A stretch of DNA of 64,000 bases. Source: Variovorax sp. OK212. GTDB lineage: Bacteria > Pseudomonadota > Gammaproteobacteria > Burkholderiales > Burkholderiaceae_C. A program made the position numbers and the translations under genes. Location: assembly GCF_900112425.1 (NCBI RefSeq), contig NZ_FOLP01000003.1, positions 62,001 to 126,000 on the forward strand, given 5' to 3'. Below, in pieces: positions 39,030-50,087 of this stretch. Each line of letters begins with the position of its first letter. Within the stretch, counting starts at the first letter, position 1. The notes below the pieces were generated by a model, which saw only the letters and a program-made list of their open reading frames with translations, searched no databases and was not told the DNA's origin.

Positions 39030-40733
39030 ATGCTCAAGCAACCTCAAAGCAAATACCGCGCATTCGCCCCGATCGGCCTCACGGACCGTACCTGGCCCGA
39101 TGCCGTGCTGACCAAGGCGCCCATCTGGCTGTCGACGGACCTGCGTGACGGCAACCAGGCGCTGGTCGAGCCCATGGACATCGCGCGCAAGATGCGCATG
39201 TTCGAAACCCTCGTGGCCATCGGCTTCAAGGAAATCGAAGTCGGCTTTCCCTCGGCGTCGCAGGTCGAATTCGACTTCGTGCGCAAGCTCATCGAGGAAG
39301 ACCGCATTCCCGACGACGTGACGATCCAGGTGTTGACGCAGGCACGCGACCACCTCATCGCCCGCACCTTCGAAGCCTTGCAAGGCGTGCCGCGCGCCAT
39401 CGTGCACCTCTACAACGCCGTGGCGCCCGTCATGCGCCGCGTGGTGCTCGGCATGGACGAAGACCAGATCGTCGAACTCGCCAGCACCCATGCGCGCATG
39501 TTCAACGAGTTCGCCGCCAAGCAGCCGAACACGCAGTGGACCTTCCAGTACTCGCCCGAAATGTTCTCGGGCACCGACGTCGTGTTCTCCAAGCGCGTGG
39601 TCGACTCGGTCACCGAAGTGTGGGCGCCGACGCCGCAGCGCAAGTGCATCGTCAACCTGCCGACCACGGTCGAGCATTCCACGCCGAACATCTTCGCGGA
39701 CATGATCGAGTGGATGCATCGCAACCTCGCGCGCCGCGACTCGATCGTGCTGTGCGTGCACCCGCACAACGACCGCGGCACCGGCACCGCGGCAGGCGAG
39801 CTGGCCTTGATGGCCGGCGCCGAGCGCATCGAAGGCTGCCTCTTCGGCAACGGCGAACGCACCGGCAACCTCGACCTCGTGAACGTCGCGCTCAACCTCT
39901 ACACGCAAGGCGTGTCGCCCGAACTCGACTTCTCCAACATCGACGAGATCCGCGCCACGGTGGAGCACTGCAATCAGATTCCCGTGCACCCGCGCCACCC
40001 GTACGTGGGCGACCTGGTCTACACCTCGTTCTCGGGCTCGCACCAGGACGCGATCAAGAAGGCTTTCGCCGCACGCAAGGAAGGCGACATCTGGGACATG
40101 CCGTACCTCCCGATCGACCCGAAGGACGTGGGCCGCAGCTACGAAGCCGTGATCCGCGTGAACAGCCAGTCGGGCAAGGGCGGCATGGCCTACCTGCTCG
40201 AAAGCGAATACGGCATCGAGATGCCGCGCCGCCTGCAGATGGAGTTCATGCAGACCGTGCAGCGCGTGATGGACGTCGCCGGCAAGGAACTCACCGCCGC
40301 CGACCTCTGGCAGCTGTTCGTGCGCGAGTACGGCATCGAGACCGCGCAGTCGCTGCAGCACCGCGTGATCGAGGAAGAAGGCGAGGGCGCCGAAGCCTCC
40401 GTCATGCTGCGCGGCGACCTGCCATGGGACGGTGAAGTGCGCGCCATCGAAGGCCGCGGCAACGGCCCTATCGATGCCTTCACGCAGGCGCTGAGCAAGG
40501 CCACCGGCCACACGGTGCGCGTGATGGACTACCACCAGCACGCCATCGGCGCCGGCGCCGATGCGAAGTCGGTGGCCTACCTCGAACTGCGCGTCGACGA
40601 AAGCCAGACGCTGTTCGGCGTGGGCATCGATGCGAACGTGATCACGGCGTCGCTGAAGGCCATCGTTTCGGGCGTGCAGCGCGCAAGAGGCCGCGGCGCG
40701 CACAGCGCACAATCGGCGGTTGAAGCCGCCTGA
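39030..40733 (+). CDS. leuA: 2-Isopropylmalate synthase, long (type 2) form
   Basis: Condenses acetyl-CoA with 2-ketoisovalerate, the committed step of leucine synthesis. The 567-residue product has the catalytic N-terminus [18 protein letters not shown], the metal-site [16 protein letters not shown], and a C-terminal allosteric domain ([21 protein letters not shown]). Length and motifs match the type 2 group, which also includes actinobacterial enzymes. It is directly behind the leucine attenuator and 59 bases before a second, type 1 enzyme gene, so both may be attenuated together. Confidence 0.94.
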   Translation: MLKQPQSKYRAFAPIGLTDRTWPDAVLTKAPIWLSTDLRDGNQALVEPMDIARKMRMFETLVAIGFKEIEVGFPSASQVEFDFVRKLIEEDRIPDDVTIQVLTQARDHLIARTFEALQGVPRAIVHLYNAVAPVMRRVVLGMDEDQIVELASTHARMFNEFAAKQPNTQWTFQYSPEMFSGTDVVFSKRVVDSVTEVWAPTPQRKCIVNLPTTVEHSTPNIFADMIEWMHRNLARRDSIVLCVHPHNDRGTGTAAGELALMAGAERIEGCLFGNGERTGNLDLVNVALNLYTQGVSPELDFSNIDEIRATVEHCNQIPVHPRHPYVGDLVYTSFSGSHQDAIKKAFAARKEGDIWDMPYLPIDPKDVGRSYEAVIRVNSQSGKGGMAYLLESEYGIEMPRRLQMEFMQTVQRVMDVAGKELTAADLWQLFVREYGIETAQSLQHRVIEEEGEGAEASVMLRGDLPWDGEVRAIEGRGNGPIDAFTQALSKATGHTVRVMDYHQHAIGAGADAKSVAYLELRVDESQTLFGVGIDANVITASLKAIVSGVQRARGRGAHSAQSAVEAA

Positions 40734-40792
40734 CGCTGCAGCGCTCGCTTGAGCCGGGTACGCAAGGTGGGAACGAACAAAGGAGATCCACG

Positions 40793-42331
40793 ATGACCGA
40801 CCAACTCATTATTTTCGACACCACCTTGCGCGACGGCGAACAGTCGCCCGGCGCCTCGATGACGCGCGACGAAAAGATGCGCATCGCCAAGCTGCTGGAG
40901 CGGCTGAAGGTCGACGTCATCGAAGCCGGCTTTCCCGCCAGCTCGAACGGCGACTTCGAGGCCGTGAAGGCCATTGCCAATGCAATCAAGGACTCGACGG
41001 TGTGCGGCCTTTCGCGCGCCAACGACCGCGACATCGCGCGTGCCGCCGAAGCCCTGAAGGGCGCGGCCCGCGGACGCATCCACACCTTCATTGCGACCTC
41101 GCCGCTTCACATGGAAAAGAAGCTGCGCATGTCGCCCGACGAAGTGCACGAGCAGGCAAAGCTCGCCGTGCGCTTTGCGCGCAACCAGCTGGGCGACGTC
41201 GAATTCAGCCCCGAAGACGGCTACCGCAGCGACCCGGACTTCCTGTGCCGCGTGCTCGAGAGCGTCATCAACGAGGGCGCCACCACCATCAACGTGCCCG
41301 ACACCGTGGGCTACGCCGTTCCCGAGCTCTACGGCAACTTCATCAAGATGCTGCGCGAGCGCATTCCCAACAGCGACAAGGCGATCTGGTCGGTGCACTG
41401 CCACAACGACCTCGGCATGGCCGTGGCCAATTCGCTGGCCGGGGTGAAGATCGGCGGCGCGCGCCAGGTGGAGTGCACCATCAACGGCCTGGGCGAGCGC
41501 GCCGGCAACTGCTCGCTCGAGGAAGTGGTCATGGCGGTGAAGACCCGCAGGGACTACTTCGGGCTCGACCTCAACATCGACACACAGCACATCCTGGCCG
41601 CGAGCCGCATGGTGAGCCAGACCACCGGCTTCGTCGTGCAGCCGAACAAGGCGGTGGTGGGCGCCAATGCCTTCGCGCATGCCTCCGGCATCCACCAGGA
41701 CGGCGTGCTCAAGGCGCGCGACACCTACGAGATCATGCGTGCCGAGGACGTGGGCTGGGCCGCCAACAAGATCGTGCTGGGCAAGCTCAGCGGCCGAAAT
41801 GCCTTCAAGCAGCGCCTGCTCGAGCTTGGCGTGACAATGGACAGCGAGGGCGAGATCAATGCCGCCTTCCTCCGCTTCAAGGAGCTGGCGGACCGAAAGT
41901 CCGAAATATTCGACGAAGACATCCTCGCGCTCGTCAGCGCGGAAGAGGTGTCGAACGTTGGTGAGCAGTTTGCTTTCGTCTCTCTCTCCCAACACAGCGA
42001 AACCGGCGAACGCCCCCAGGCGAAAGTCGTCTTCACGGTCCAAGGCAAGGAAGTCACGGGCGAATCCGACGGGAACGGCCCGGTCGATGCTTCCTTGAAG
42101 GCGATCGAGTCCCACGTCAAGAGTGGCGCTGAGATGGTTCTTTACTCTGTAAATGCCATCAGCGGCTCGACGGAAAGCCAGGGAGAAGTTACAGTCCGGT
42201 TACAAAACGCAGGGCGGGTGGTGAACGGTGTGGGTGCAGACCCAGACATCGTGGTTGCTTCGGCAAAGGCTTATTTGAGTGCCCTCAATAAGTTACAGAG
42301 CCAAGCTGAGAGAGTTGCGGCACAGGGTTAG
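40793..42331 (+). CDS. leuA: 2-Isopropylmalate synthase, classical (type 1) form
   Basis: A second 2-isopropylmalate synthase of 512 residues. Signatures are [15 protein letters not shown] at the start, [19 protein letters not shown] and GIHQDGVLK, with a C-terminal leucine-binding regulatory domain ending in [15 protein letters not shown]. The motifs fit LeuA rather than citramalate or homocitrate synthase. It is preceded by AAAGGAGATCC as a ribosome site. Having both forms in tandem suggests isozymes with different leucine sensitivity; that is inference. Confidence 0.94.
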   Translation: MTDQLIIFDTTLRDGEQSPGASMTRDEKMRIAKLLERLKVDVIEAGFPASSNGDFEAVKAIANAIKDSTVCGLSRANDRDIARAAEALKGAARGRIHTFIATSPLHMEKKLRMSPDEVHEQAKLAVRFARNQLGDVEFSPEDGYRSDPDFLCRVLESVINEGATTINVPDTVGYAVPELYGNFIKMLRERIPNSDKAIWSVHCHNDLGMAVANSLAGVKIGGARQVECTINGLGERAGNCSLEEVVMAVKTRRDYFGLDLNIDTQHILAASRMVSQTTGFVVQPNKAVVGANAFAHASGIHQDGVLKARDTYEIMRAEDVGWAANKIVLGKLSGRNAFKQRLLELGVTMDSEGEINAAFLRFKELADRKSEIFDEDILALVSAEEVSNVGEQFAFVSLSQHSETGERPQAKVVFTVQGKEVTGESDGNGPVDASLKAIESHVKSGAEMVLYSVNAISGSTESQGEVTVRLQNAGRVVNGVGADPDIVVASAKAYLSALNKLQSQAERVAAQG

Positions 42332-42448
42332 GTTATCGGGCGTTCCTTGGTATTCGATTGAGGAAGGGGATGCAAGTAACTGATATTGCGTGCCTTTTTT
42401 GATTTCGATACACTGCGGTCCTCGTTTGTCGCCGCTGGAGATTTATTA

Positions 42449-43639
42449 ATGCCTGAAGCCCGTCTCCGCCGAGTTTCCAGCCAGCGGTTCCTACCCGCAT
42501 TCCGATTCCTCGCCGTCGCGCTGTGCGCCACGGCGTTTTTGCTGCCTGGCGCCCAGGCCGCGAAGAAAGAAAAGCCCGCCGCCACCAAGACCGCCGTCGC
42601 CAAGAAGGCGAAGGGTCCCGTGCCGGTCGAAGTCAAGCGCAGCGCGTCGTCCAAGACGGCACGCGCCGGCCGGGCCGAAAAGCCCGAGAAAGCCGAGAAG
42701 GTCGTTCGCGGTGGCCGCAACGTGGTGGCGACCCTGCACAAGAAGAACGGCAAGACCGTGGTGGCCGTGCAGCGCCGCTCGGTGGTGCGCGTCGAAACCC
42801 CGCCGCGCCAGTCCTTCGGCCAGATGGCCGGCCTGCATGGCACGGAAGACGTGCTCGACCTGAAGTCGAGCGTCGCCCTGGTCATCGACCAGGACACGCA
42901 CGAAGTGCTGTTCAGCAAGAACGACCATGCGGTGCTGCCCATCGCGTCGCTCACCAAGCTCATGACCGGCCTGCTCATCAGCGAGGCGCATCTGCCCAAT
43001 GAAGAGTTGATCACCATCACCCAGGACGACGTCGACACCGAAAAGCGCAGCAGCTCGCGCCTGACGGTCGGCACCACGCTGTCGCGCGGCGAACTGCTGC
43101 ACCTGGCGCTGATGTCGAGCGAAAACCGCGCAGCGCACGCGCTGGGCCGCACCTACCCGGGTGGCCTGTCGACCTTCGTGAGCATCATGAACGCCAAGGC
43201 CAAGATGCTCGGCATGAAGGACACGCGCTACGTCGAGCCCACGGGCCTGTCGAGCCGCAACCAGTCGAGCGCGCAAGACCTGGCGCTGCTGGTCAATGCC
43301 GCGTATGCCGACGCCACGGTGCGCTCGCTGTCCACCTCGCCTGAATACCAGGTCGAAGTCGGCAACCGCATGCTGCAGTTCAACACCACCAACCGCCTCG
43401 TGAAGAGCCCGGATTGGGAAATCGGCGTGCAGAAGACCGGCTACATCTCCGAAGCCGGCCAGTGCCTCGTGCTGCAAGCCCGCGTGGCCGGCCGCAAGCT
43501 GATCATGGTGTTCCTGGATTCGGCAGGCAAGTTCAGCCGCATCGCCGATGCCGAACGCGTGCGCCGCTGGGTCGAGGCGACGCATGCCGCCGGTTCGCCG
43601 GCCGCGTCGCGCAACATCGCGGCTTATCAGGCCGGCTGA
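42449..43639 (+). CDS. D-alanyl-D-alanine endopeptidase/carboxypeptidase (PbpG-like)
   Basis: Periplasmic serine peptidase acting on peptidoglycan peptides. The 396-residue product has a signal peptide (ending near LLPGAQA). A Lys/Ala-rich, strongly basic stretch follows (about residues 36-90), and then a peptidase S11 domain with SxxK in IASLTKLM, SxN in MSSENRA and KTG in QKTGYI. Size and domain order resemble PBP7. The basic linker may bind the anionic cell wall. A strong terminator follows. Confidence 0.92.
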   Translation: MPEARLRRVSSQRFLPAFRFLAVALCATAFLLPGAQAAKKEKPAATKTAVAKKAKGPVPVEVKRSASSKTARAGRAEKPEKAEKVVRGGRNVVATLHKKNGKTVVAVQRRSVVRVETPPRQSFGQMAGLHGTEDVLDLKSSVALVIDQDTHEVLFSKNDHAVLPIASLTKLMTGLLISEAHLPNEELITITQDDVDTEKRSSSRLTVGTTLSRGELLHLALMSSENRAAHALGRTYPGGLSTFVSIMNAKAKMLGMKDTRYVEPTGLSSRNQSSAQDLALLVNAAYADATVRSLSTSPEYQVEVGNRMLQFNTTNRLVKSPDWEIGVQKTGYISEAGQCLVLQARVAGRKLIMVFLDSAGKFSRIADAERVRRWVEATHAAGSPAASRNIAAYQAG

Positions 43640-43673
43640 TTCAGAGTCTCGGAGTCGACCGACCCGCAACGAA

Positions 43674-43705
43674 AAACAGGCCCTTCTCAGGGCCTGTTTG
43701 CTTTT
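43674..43705. terminator. Rho-independent terminator after the PBP gene
   Basis: The arms AAACAGGCCC and GGGCCTGTTT flank a TTCTCA loop, followed by GCTTTT. An A-rich lead makes it usable from the opposite strand for the IclR gene. Confidence 0.9.
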
Positions 43706-43737
43706 CGGGGCAGGGCAAGAGCGTGAGCGCCAGCGAC

Positions 43738-44577
43738 TCAGGCGCCCGTGGCAGATGCGCCGCCAGATGCCCCATTGCCCGGCGCAGGCGTTGCAGCCAT
43801 GCCGTCCTTGAACCCCAGCGCCCCCGAGATTTCATTCGCCGTCGCCTGCAGCTTGGGCAGCCAGCCTTCGTCGAGACGGTCGGCCGGTGCCGAGATCGAC
43901 AGGCCGGCCACCAGCTTGCCCTGGTCGTCGTAGATGCCGGCGGCCATGCAGCGCACGCCCAGTTCCAGCTCTTCGTTGTCGCGCGCGATGCCGTACTGGC
44001 GCGCCTTCGAGAGCTCGCGCTCGAGCGCGGGCAGTTGCGTGATGCTGTTGCGCGTATGGCCGGCCAGGCCGGTGCGCGTGGCGTAACTGCGCACCCGTTG
44101 CGGGTCGTCCGCCGCCAGGAACAGCTTGCCGGTCGAGGTGAGGTGCAGCGCGGCGCGCCCGCCGATGGCGCGAACCACCTGCATGCCCGAGCGTTCGCTG
44201 TACGAACGCTCGATGTACACGATCTCGTCGCCCTGGCGCATGCTCAGGTTGACGGGTTGCTGGGTGAGCTTGTGCAGCTCGCGCATGGGGCCCAGCGCGG
44301 CGTCGCGCACGTTGAGCCGCCCTTTCACCAGGTTGCCGAGCTCCAGCAGGCGCATGCCCAGCCGGTAGCTGCCGGCCTCGGGCCGGTCGACGAAGCGGCC
44401 GACCGCCAGGTCATTGAGGATGCGGTGGGTGGTGGACGGGTGGAGTCCGGTCTTTTCGCTGATCTCCTTCAGCGAAATCGCCTCTTCGCGGGATGCCAGC
44501 ACGTCGATCAGCGCGAACATGCGCTCGATCACCTGGATCACGGGAACGGCGGGAATGTCTGATTGGTTTTTTCTCAT
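43738..44577 (-). CDS. IclR-family transcriptional regulator
   Basis: A 279-residue regulator with an N-terminal winged helix (ISLKEISEKTGLHPSTTHRIL near residues 34-54) and the IclR effector-binding domain (SERSGMQVVRAIGGRAALHL; later ELELGVRCMAAGIYDDQG). The C-terminal tail is Gly/Ala-rich. It lies 30 bases after bpt on the same strand. Its target is not evident from the neighbours. Confidence 0.92.
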   Translation of the reverse strand: MRKNQSDIPAVPVIQVIERMFALIDVLASREEAISLKEISEKTGLHPSTTHRILNDLAVGRFVDRPEAGSYRLGMRLLELGNLVKGRLNVRDAALGPMRELHKLTQQPVNLSMRQGDEIVYIERSYSERSGMQVVRAIGGRAALHLTSTGKLFLAADDPQRVRSYATRTGLAGHTRNSITQLPALERELSKARQYGIARDNEELELGVRCMAAGIYDDQGKLVAGLSISAPADRLDEGWLPKLQATANEISGALGFKDGMAATPAPGNGASGGASATGA

Positions 44578-44607
44578 GGCGCTCTGCGGTGAAGACCGGG
44601 CGCCATT

Positions 44608-45441
44608 TTACCTTGTGAAATCAGCTGATGCCTGCCAATGTCCATCCACCAGCACTTCGTGCGGGGAGAAGCGGGCCTTGTAGTTCATCTTCGGGCTGTG
44701 CTCGATCCAGTAGCCGAGGTAGACGTGCGGCAGGCCCAGCTTGCGCGCCTGCTCGATCTGCCAAAGCACGCTGTAGGTGCCGTACCCGTTGGACGTCGTC
44801 CCCGCGCTGGACACTTCGTGTTCTTGCTGCCCCCCCTGGGGGCCATTCGCTTGCCTGGCGCTGCCCGGCGCGGCGCGGGTGTCCGGCTCGTAGAAGGTAT
44901 AGACCGCCGAGATGCCGTCGTTCAGCACGTCGAGGATCGACACCATCTTCAGCGCGCCCGCGCTGCCGTCGGGCAGCGTTTCGCGGAACTCGACCAGCCG
45001 CGAATTCACACGGCTTTGCAGCAGGAACTGCGTGTACTGGTCGATGCTGTCGTGGTCCATGCCGCCGCCCGCGTGGCGGCCGTTCTGGTAGCGCAGATAG
45101 AGCTGGTAGTGCTCGGGCATGAAGCACAGCTTGAGCACGCGCGCCTGCAGGTCGGCATGCTGCTTGAGTGCGCGCCGCTGGCTGCGGTTGGGGTGGAAGC
45201 TGTTGGCCAGCACCCGCAGCGGAATGCAGGCGCGGCAGCCGTCGCAGTAGGGCCGGTAGGTGAACATGCCGCTGCGCCGGAAGCCGCTGAGCACCAGGTC
45301 GGAATAGGCGTCGTTGTGGATCAGGTGGCTGGGCGTGGCCACCTGCGAGCGGGCCTGGCGATCCGGCAGGTAACTGCAAGGATAGGGCGCCGTCGCGTAG
45401 AACTGCAGGGTGTGAAGCGGAAGGTCCTTGAGGTGCGTCAC
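44608..45441 (-). CDS. bpt: Bacterial arginyl/leucyl-tRNA--protein transferase
   Basis: Adds leucine to proteins with N-terminal Asp or Glu, making them substrates for ClpS/ClpAP in the N-end rule. The 277-residue product has the Cys-rich N-terminal block ([20 protein letters not shown]) and the C-terminal [18 protein letters not shown]. The start is GTG at 45441, fixed by a four-base GTGA overlap with aat. Between FYEPD and YGTYSVLWQ there is an extra stretch of about 31 residues that other family members seem to lack; without it the length would be about 246, normal for the family. Confidence 0.93.
   Translation of the reverse strand: MTHLKDLPLHTLQFYATAPYPCSYLPDRQARSQVATPSHLIHNDAYSDLVLSGFRRSGMFTYRPYCDGCRACIPLRVLANSFHPNRSQRRALKQHADLQARVLKLCFMPEHYQLYLRYQNGRHAGGGMDHDSIDQYTQFLLQSRVNSRLVEFRETLPDGSAGALKMVSILDVLNDGISAVYTFYEPDTRAAPGSARQANGPQGGQQEHEVSSAGTTSNGYGTYSVLWQIEQARKLGLPHVYLGYWIEHSPKMNYKARFSPHEVLVDGHWQASADFTR
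44787..44880. repeat. Possible REP-like element inserted in frame within bpt
   Basis: About 94 bases encode the extra segment of Bpt (residues [15 protein letters not shown] onward). The DNA includes a hairpin at 44829-44843 (GCCCCC-CCT-GGGGGC) and a second G+C-rich inverted-repeat stretch (CTGCCCGGCGCGGCG), which is the style of dispersed palindromic elements in Comamonadaceae. It keeps the frame open. Identity as a mobile palindromic element is unproven. Confidence 0.45.
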
Positions 45442-46202
45442 GTCGTCACATCGGGAGAATGAGGTCGCGCGGAAAGGATTTCGGCCCAGTATACGGGCTC
45501 GAATCGCCACCGTGGGCCCTCCAGCTGTCGCGCGGCAGCCACGTGCGCGACGAAGCGTTTGCGCGCCATTTCGTGCGCGCCCAGGCTCGCGAGGTGGGCC
45601 GTGTTCTGCTGGCAATCGATCATCTGCACGCCGGAATGGCGGCACAGCGACACCAGCGCCGCCAGCGCGATCTTCGAGGCGTCGGGCCGGCGCGTGAACA
45701 TCGACTCGCCGAACACCGCCCGGCCCAGCGCCACGCAGTAGAGGCCGCCCGCCAGCTCGCCGTCGATCCAGGTCTCGACGCTGTGCGCGAAGCCGGCGCG
45801 ATGCAAATGCGTATAGGCCTTCACCATGTCCGGCACGATCCAGGTGCCCGACTGGCCCACGCGCGGCGAGCGCGAGCAGGCCTCGATGACGGCCTCGAAA
45901 CCATGGTCGATGCGCACCTCGCACCCCGGCGTTTCCGCAAATCGGATCAAGGTCTTGCGCAGCGAGCGGTGCAGCTTGAAGTCGGCCACCCGCAGCACCA
46001 TGCGCGGGTCCGGGCTCCACCACAGGATCGGCTGGTCCTCGCTGAACCACGGAAAGACGCAGTTGCTGTAGGCCTGCATCAAAGTATCGACATCGAGTGC
46101 ACCGCCGGCGGCAAGAAGTCCGGGCACGGGGTCGGCCATGCCCCATGCGGATGCGGGGTCGGGAAGGGCGTCTCCGGGTTCGAGCCAAGGCAGTTGTCGC
46201 AT
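45438..46202 (-). CDS. aat: Leucyl/phenylalanyl-tRNA--protein transferase
   Basis: Adds Leu or Phe to proteins with N-terminal Lys or Arg, the other branch of the bacterial N-end rule. The 254-residue product shows the core motifs [40 protein letters not shown], and the C-terminal [18 protein letters not shown]. It overlaps bpt by four bases, so both transferases are made together. Confidence 0.95.
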   Translation of the reverse strand: MRQLPWLEPGDALPDPASAWGMADPVPGLLAAGGALDVDTLMQAYSNCVFPWFSEDQPILWWSPDPRMVLRVADFKLHRSLRKTLIRFAETPGCEVRIDHGFEAVIEACSRSPRVGQSGTWIVPDMVKAYTHLHRAGFAHSVETWIDGELAGGLYCVALGRAVFGESMFTRRPDASKIALAALVSLCRHSGVQMIDCQQNTAHLASLGAHEMARKRFVAHVAAARQLEGPRWRFEPVYWAEILSARPHSPDVTT

Positions 46203-46427
46203 GGATGCAGGTATACACGGCTTCCCGAGAAACTGAATCCGGTTGCGGGAAAATTGCGTATGTCCCGGGTCCGTCCAACCGACAGTCCGCGGGGCACTGC
46301 AACCGTTGGCACGACACACCCACAAGACCCGTCGAAGACCATATAGTGCACAGCTTGCGTTCGCAGTACCACAGCGGATCCGGCAGGCATGCATGCTTTG
46401 CGCGGGGACCAGCACAAGAGGACCACG

Positions 46428-48758
46428 TTGACCACTGAACCCAATCCCACCCGCTTTGGCAGCGGCCAGGCGGTGCGCCGCCTGGAGGACGAAAGCCTGC
46501 TGTCGGGCGCCGGACGCTACACCGACGACGTCACGCTCCCCCATCAGGCGCACCTCGTTTTCCTTCGTTCTTCCTACCCGCACGCGCGCATCGTGTCGAT
46601 CGACACCAGCGCCGCCGCGGCCATGCCCGGCGTGCTGCGCGTGATCACCGGCGCCGAGATGGTCGAGGCCGGCGTGCAGCCCATGCCGGGCGCCGCGGGC
46701 TTCAAGCGCGCCGACGGCAGCGACAGCGCCAGCCCGCCGCGCCGCGCCATTGCGCACGAGCGCACGCGCTTCGTGGGCGAGGCGGTGGCCGCCGTGGTGG
46801 CCGACACCGTGCAGCAGGCGCGCGATGCGGCCGAGGCCATCGTGGTCGACTACGAAGACCTGCCGATGGTGGTCGACCTGGCCAGCGCCACGGCCGACGG
46901 CGCGCCGCAGCTGTGCGAGGAGGCCACCGGCAACATCGCCGCCGAGATGCGCCACGGCAGCAGCGACGCCGCCACCGCGGCCTTCGCCAAGGCCAGCCAT
47001 GTGGTGGCGCTCGACGTGAACAACCAGCGCGTGGTCGCCCTGACGATCGAGCCGCGCTCCGTGCTCGCCGCGAACGACGCCGAAAGCGGCCGCCTCACGA
47101 TCCGCATGAGCACGCAGATGCCCTCGGGCGTTCGTGATTCCGTCTGCGCGGCCATCGGCCTGGCCAAGGACAAGGTCCGCGTGGTGGTGGGCGACGTCGG
47201 CGGCGGCTTCGGCATGAAGACCGGCGCCTACCCCGAAGACATCGCGGTCGCCTTCGCCGCGCTGCAGGTCGACCGGCCCGTGAAGTGGGTGGCCGACCGC
47301 AGCGAAGAGTTTCTCTCCAGCGCGCATGGCCGCGACATCGAAGCCCGCGCCGAGATGGCACTCGACGCCAGCGGCAAGATCCTTGCGCTGCGCATCAAGA
47401 CGCTCGCCAACGTCGGCGCCTACGCCACCGGCACCGGCGTCGCGATCCAGCTGCTGATCGGGCCCTGGGTGCAGACCAGCGTCTACGACATCCAGACCAT
47501 CGACTTCCATTTCAAGGCGGTGCTCACCAACACCGCGCCCACCGGCGCCTATCGCGGCGCGGGGCGCCCCGAGGCCATCTTCACCATCGAGCGACTGATG
47601 GACGAGGCCGCGCGCCAGACCGGCATCGACCGCATCGTGCTGCGCCGGCGCAACTTCATCCGCCCCGACCAGATGCCGTACCAGAACCCGATGGCGCAGA
47701 CCTACGACACCGGCAACTTCGAGTCGGTGATGGACCAGGCCCTGGCGCTGGCCGACTGGCAGGGCTTCGACGGCCGCGCGGCCGAGTCGGCGCGCAACGG
47801 CCGCCAGCGCGGCCTGGGCATTGCCACCTTTCTCGAATGGACCGGCGGCAACGTGTTCGAAGAGCGCGTCACGGTCTCGGTGCAGGCCGACGGCGTGATC
47901 GAGGTGTTCTCTGCCGTCAACGCCATGGGGCAGGGCATTGCCACCTCGCTGGCGCAACTGGCGGTCGATGCCTTCGGCGTGCCGATCGACAAGGTGCGCG
48001 TGGTGCTCGGCGACACCGACCGCGGCGACGGCTTCGGCAGCGCCGGTTCGCGCTCGCTGTTCACCGGCGGCTCGGCCGTGCGCGTCGGCGCGGAGCGCAC
48101 CATCGACAAGGCCCGCGAACTCGCGGCGCAGGAGTTCGAAGCCGCGCTCGACGACATCACCTACAGCCGCGGCGTCTTCACCGTGGCCGGCACCGACCTC
48201 GAGCTCGACCTGTTCACGCTGGCGGGCAAGCAGCCCGACCGCGAGATCTTCGTCGACTCCACCAGCACCGTGGCCGGCCCCACCTGGCCCAACGGCTGCC
48301 ACATCTGCGAGATCGAGATCGATCCGCCCACGGGCGAGATCAGCGTGGTGGCCTACAGCTCGGTGAACGACGTGGGCCGCGTGATCAACCCGATGATCGT
48401 GCGCGGCCAGCTCGAAGGCGGCGCGGTGCAGGGCATCGGGCAGGCGCTGTACGAGCAGGTGGTGTACGACAACGAAACCGGCCAGCCCGTCACCGGCAGC
48501 CTGATGGACTACGCCGCGCCGCGCGCCGACATCGTCGACACCATGTTCAACATGGAAATGGACGAATCGACGCCCTGCAAGAACAACCCGCTGGGCGTGA
48601 AGGGCGTGGGCGAGCTCGGCACCATCGGCGCCACGCCGGCCATCGTCAACGCGGTGGCCGACGCCTTCGCGCGCAACGGCCTCGCCACGCGCGCGCCGCG
48701 CCTGCACATGCCGCTGAGCCCGGCGCGCGTGTGGCAGGCCATGCAGACCGTCGACTGA
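46428..48758 (+). CDS. Molybdopterin-binding hydroxylase large subunit, form-II CoxL-like
   Basis: A 776-residue large subunit of the xanthine dehydrogenase/aldehyde oxidase/CO dehydrogenase family. It has the form-II signature [10 protein letters not shown] instead of the AYxCSFR of true CO dehydrogenase. A molybdopterin-contact Glu lies in [13 protein letters not shown], and [17 protein letters not shown] is the Q-loop type region. The proposed start is TTG at 46428 with AAGAGG before it ([18 protein letters not shown]); an ATG at 46389 is possible. The FAD and 2Fe-2S subunits that normally accompany it are absent from the window. The substrate is unknown. Confidence 0.88.
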   Translation: MTTEPNPTRFGSGQAVRRLEDESLLSGAGRYTDDVTLPHQAHLVFLRSSYPHARIVSIDTSAAAAMPGVLRVITGAEMVEAGVQPMPGAAGFKRADGSDSASPPRRAIAHERTRFVGEAVAAVVADTVQQARDAAEAIVVDYEDLPMVVDLASATADGAPQLCEEATGNIAAEMRHGSSDAATAAFAKASHVVALDVNNQRVVALTIEPRSVLAANDAESGRLTIRMSTQMPSGVRDSVCAAIGLAKDKVRVVVGDVGGGFGMKTGAYPEDIAVAFAALQVDRPVKWVADRSEEFLSSAHGRDIEARAEMALDASGKILALRIKTLANVGAYATGTGVAIQLLIGPWVQTSVYDIQTIDFHFKAVLTNTAPTGAYRGAGRPEAIFTIERLMDEAARQTGIDRIVLRRRNFIRPDQMPYQNPMAQTYDTGNFESVMDQALALADWQGFDGRAAESARNGRQRGLGIATFLEWTGGNVFEERVTVSVQADGVIEVFSAVNAMGQGIATSLAQLAVDAFGVPIDKVRVVLGDTDRGDGFGSAGSRSLFTGGSAVRVGAERTIDKARELAAQEFEAALDDITYSRGVFTVAGTDLELDLFTLAGKQPDREIFVDSTSTVAGPTWPNGCHICEIEIDPPTGEISVVAYSSVNDVGRVINPMIVRGQLEGGAVQGIGQALYEQVVYDNETGQPVTGSLMDYAAPRADIVDTMFNMEMDESTPCKNNPLGVKGVGELGTIGATPAIVNAVADAFARNGLATRAPRLHMPLSPARVWQAMQTVD

Positions 48759-48795
48759 CGCCGCACCGGAAGGTGCCGCTCGAAGGGCGAAAGCC

Positions 48796-49710
48796 ATGCT
48801 CGTCACCACCGAACTGCAGACCGACCCCATCCGCGTCGCCAGCTACCGCTGCGACGCGGGGCCCGACGCGCAGCCCTTCACCGAGCTGCACGAGGGCTAC
48901 TCGGTGTCCTACGTGCGCAAGGGCAGCTTCGGCTACCGCACGCGCGGCCAGGCCTATGAACTCGTTGCAGGCTCGGTGCTCGTGGGCCACCCGGGCGACG
49001 AGTACATGTGCACGCACGACCACCATGTGTGCGGCGACGAATGCCTGGCCTTCCACCTGTCGCCCGGCTTCGTCGAGCTGATCGGCGGCGACCGCAAGAC
49101 CTGGCGCACCGGCGGCCTGCCGCCCCTGGCCGAGCTTGTGGTCATCGGTGAACTCGCGCAGGCCGCGGCCGATGGGCAGGGCGATGCCGGGCTCGACGAA
49201 CTGGGCATGTGGTTCGCGAGCCGTTTCGTCGAGGTCGTCTCCGGCGGCAAGAAGGCCGCCAGGCCATCGGATGCCGCGCCGCGCGACCGCCGCCGCGCGG
49301 TCGACGCCGCCATGTGGATCGACGCGCATTCGCAGCGCGACATCGGCCTGGAAGGCGCCGCCGCCGAGGCCGGGCTGAGCGCCTTTCATTTCCTGCGCTT
49401 GTTCTCGCAGGTGCTGGGCGTCACGCCGCACCAGTACCTCGTGCGCTCGCGCCTTCGGCATGCCGCGCGGCTGCTGGCCGACGACGCGGGCCGTCCCGTC
49501 ACCGACGTGGCGCTCGACGTGGGCTTTGCCGACCTCAGCAACTTCGTGCGCACCTTCCACCGCGCCGCGGGCGTGTCGCCGGGCGGCTTTCGCAAGGCCG
49601 CGCGCGGCGACCGCAAGATTTTCCAAGACCGGATCGCCGCACTTTTAGATGATGACCGCCTGATCCACCCATCGAGCAGGAAGCCATCATGTACGACCAC
49701 ATCGGACTGA
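48796..49710 (+). CDS. AraC-family transcriptional regulator
   Basis: A 304-residue regulator with an N-terminal cupin-like sensor ([16 protein letters not shown]) containing a His/Cys cluster ([17 protein letters not shown]). The C-terminal double helix-turn-helix reads [21 protein letters not shown] and [20 protein letters not shown]. Its end overlaps the VOC gene start by 22 bases. It lies between the molybdenum enzyme gene and two small enzyme-like genes and may control this group. Confidence 0.9.
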   Translation: MLVTTELQTDPIRVASYRCDAGPDAQPFTELHEGYSVSYVRKGSFGYRTRGQAYELVAGSVLVGHPGDEYMCTHDHHVCGDECLAFHLSPGFVELIGGDRKTWRTGGLPPLAELVVIGELAQAAADGQGDAGLDELGMWFASRFVEVVSGGKKAARPSDAAPRDRRRAVDAAMWIDAHSQRDIGLEGAAAEAGLSAFHFLRLFSQVLGVTPHQYLVRSRLRHAARLLADDAGRPVTDVALDVGFADLSNFVRTFHRAAGVSPGGFRKAARGDRKIFQDRIAALLDDDRLIHPSSRKPSCTTTSD

Positions 49711-50057
49711 AAGTCAAAGACCTCTGCGCGAGCCGCCGCTTCTACGAAGCCGCGCTCGCACCGCTGGGCCACGTGCCGGGCTCCCACGACGACAGCTACG
49801 CCGGCATCGGGCCGGCCGACGCGCCCGCGCTGTGGCTCTACGCGGCGAAAGATGCAAAAGATGCGAACGGCCCGGGCACCCACGTCGCCTTTCGCGCACC
49901 GAACCACGAGGCCGTGGCCGCGTTCCACCAGGCGGGCCTGAAGGCCGGCGGCACCGACAACGGCGGCGCGGGCCCGCGGCCGGACTACAGCCCGACCTAC
50001 TACGCCGCCTTCCTGATCGACCCCGACGGCAACAACGTCGAGGCGGTCTGCCTTTGA
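49689..50057 (+). CDS. VOC-family (glyoxalase/dioxygenase fold) protein
   Basis: A 122-residue single-domain protein with paired beta-alpha-beta-beta-beta modules: [19 protein letters not shown] at the start and [14 protein letters not shown] at the end. His4 and the C-terminal Glu are in metal-ligand positions. Similar small VOC proteins are putative glyoxalases, dioxygenases or resistance proteins. It overlaps the AraC gene by 22 bases, indicating coupling. Confidence 0.88.
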   Translation: MYDHIGLKVKDLCASRRFYEAALAPLGHVPGSHDDSYAGIGPADAPALWLYAAKDAKDANGPGTHVAFRAPNHEAVAAFHQAGLKAGGTDNGGAGPRPDYSPTYYAAFLIDPDGNNVEAVCL

Positions 50058-50087
50058 TGCGCGCCACGCTTTGACACGAGGTTCACC

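Noticed and set aside
46389-46427. ATG at 46389 as start of the molybdopterin subunit
   Set aside because: No ribosome site precedes it and the 13 extra residues are not family-like; TTG at 46428 has AAGAGG upstream.
45438-48830. 1130-codon open frame on the minus strand covering the molybdenum hydroxylase gene
   Set aside because: Only its last 254 codons (aat) are real. The rest is the antisense shadow of a gene with clear family motifs.
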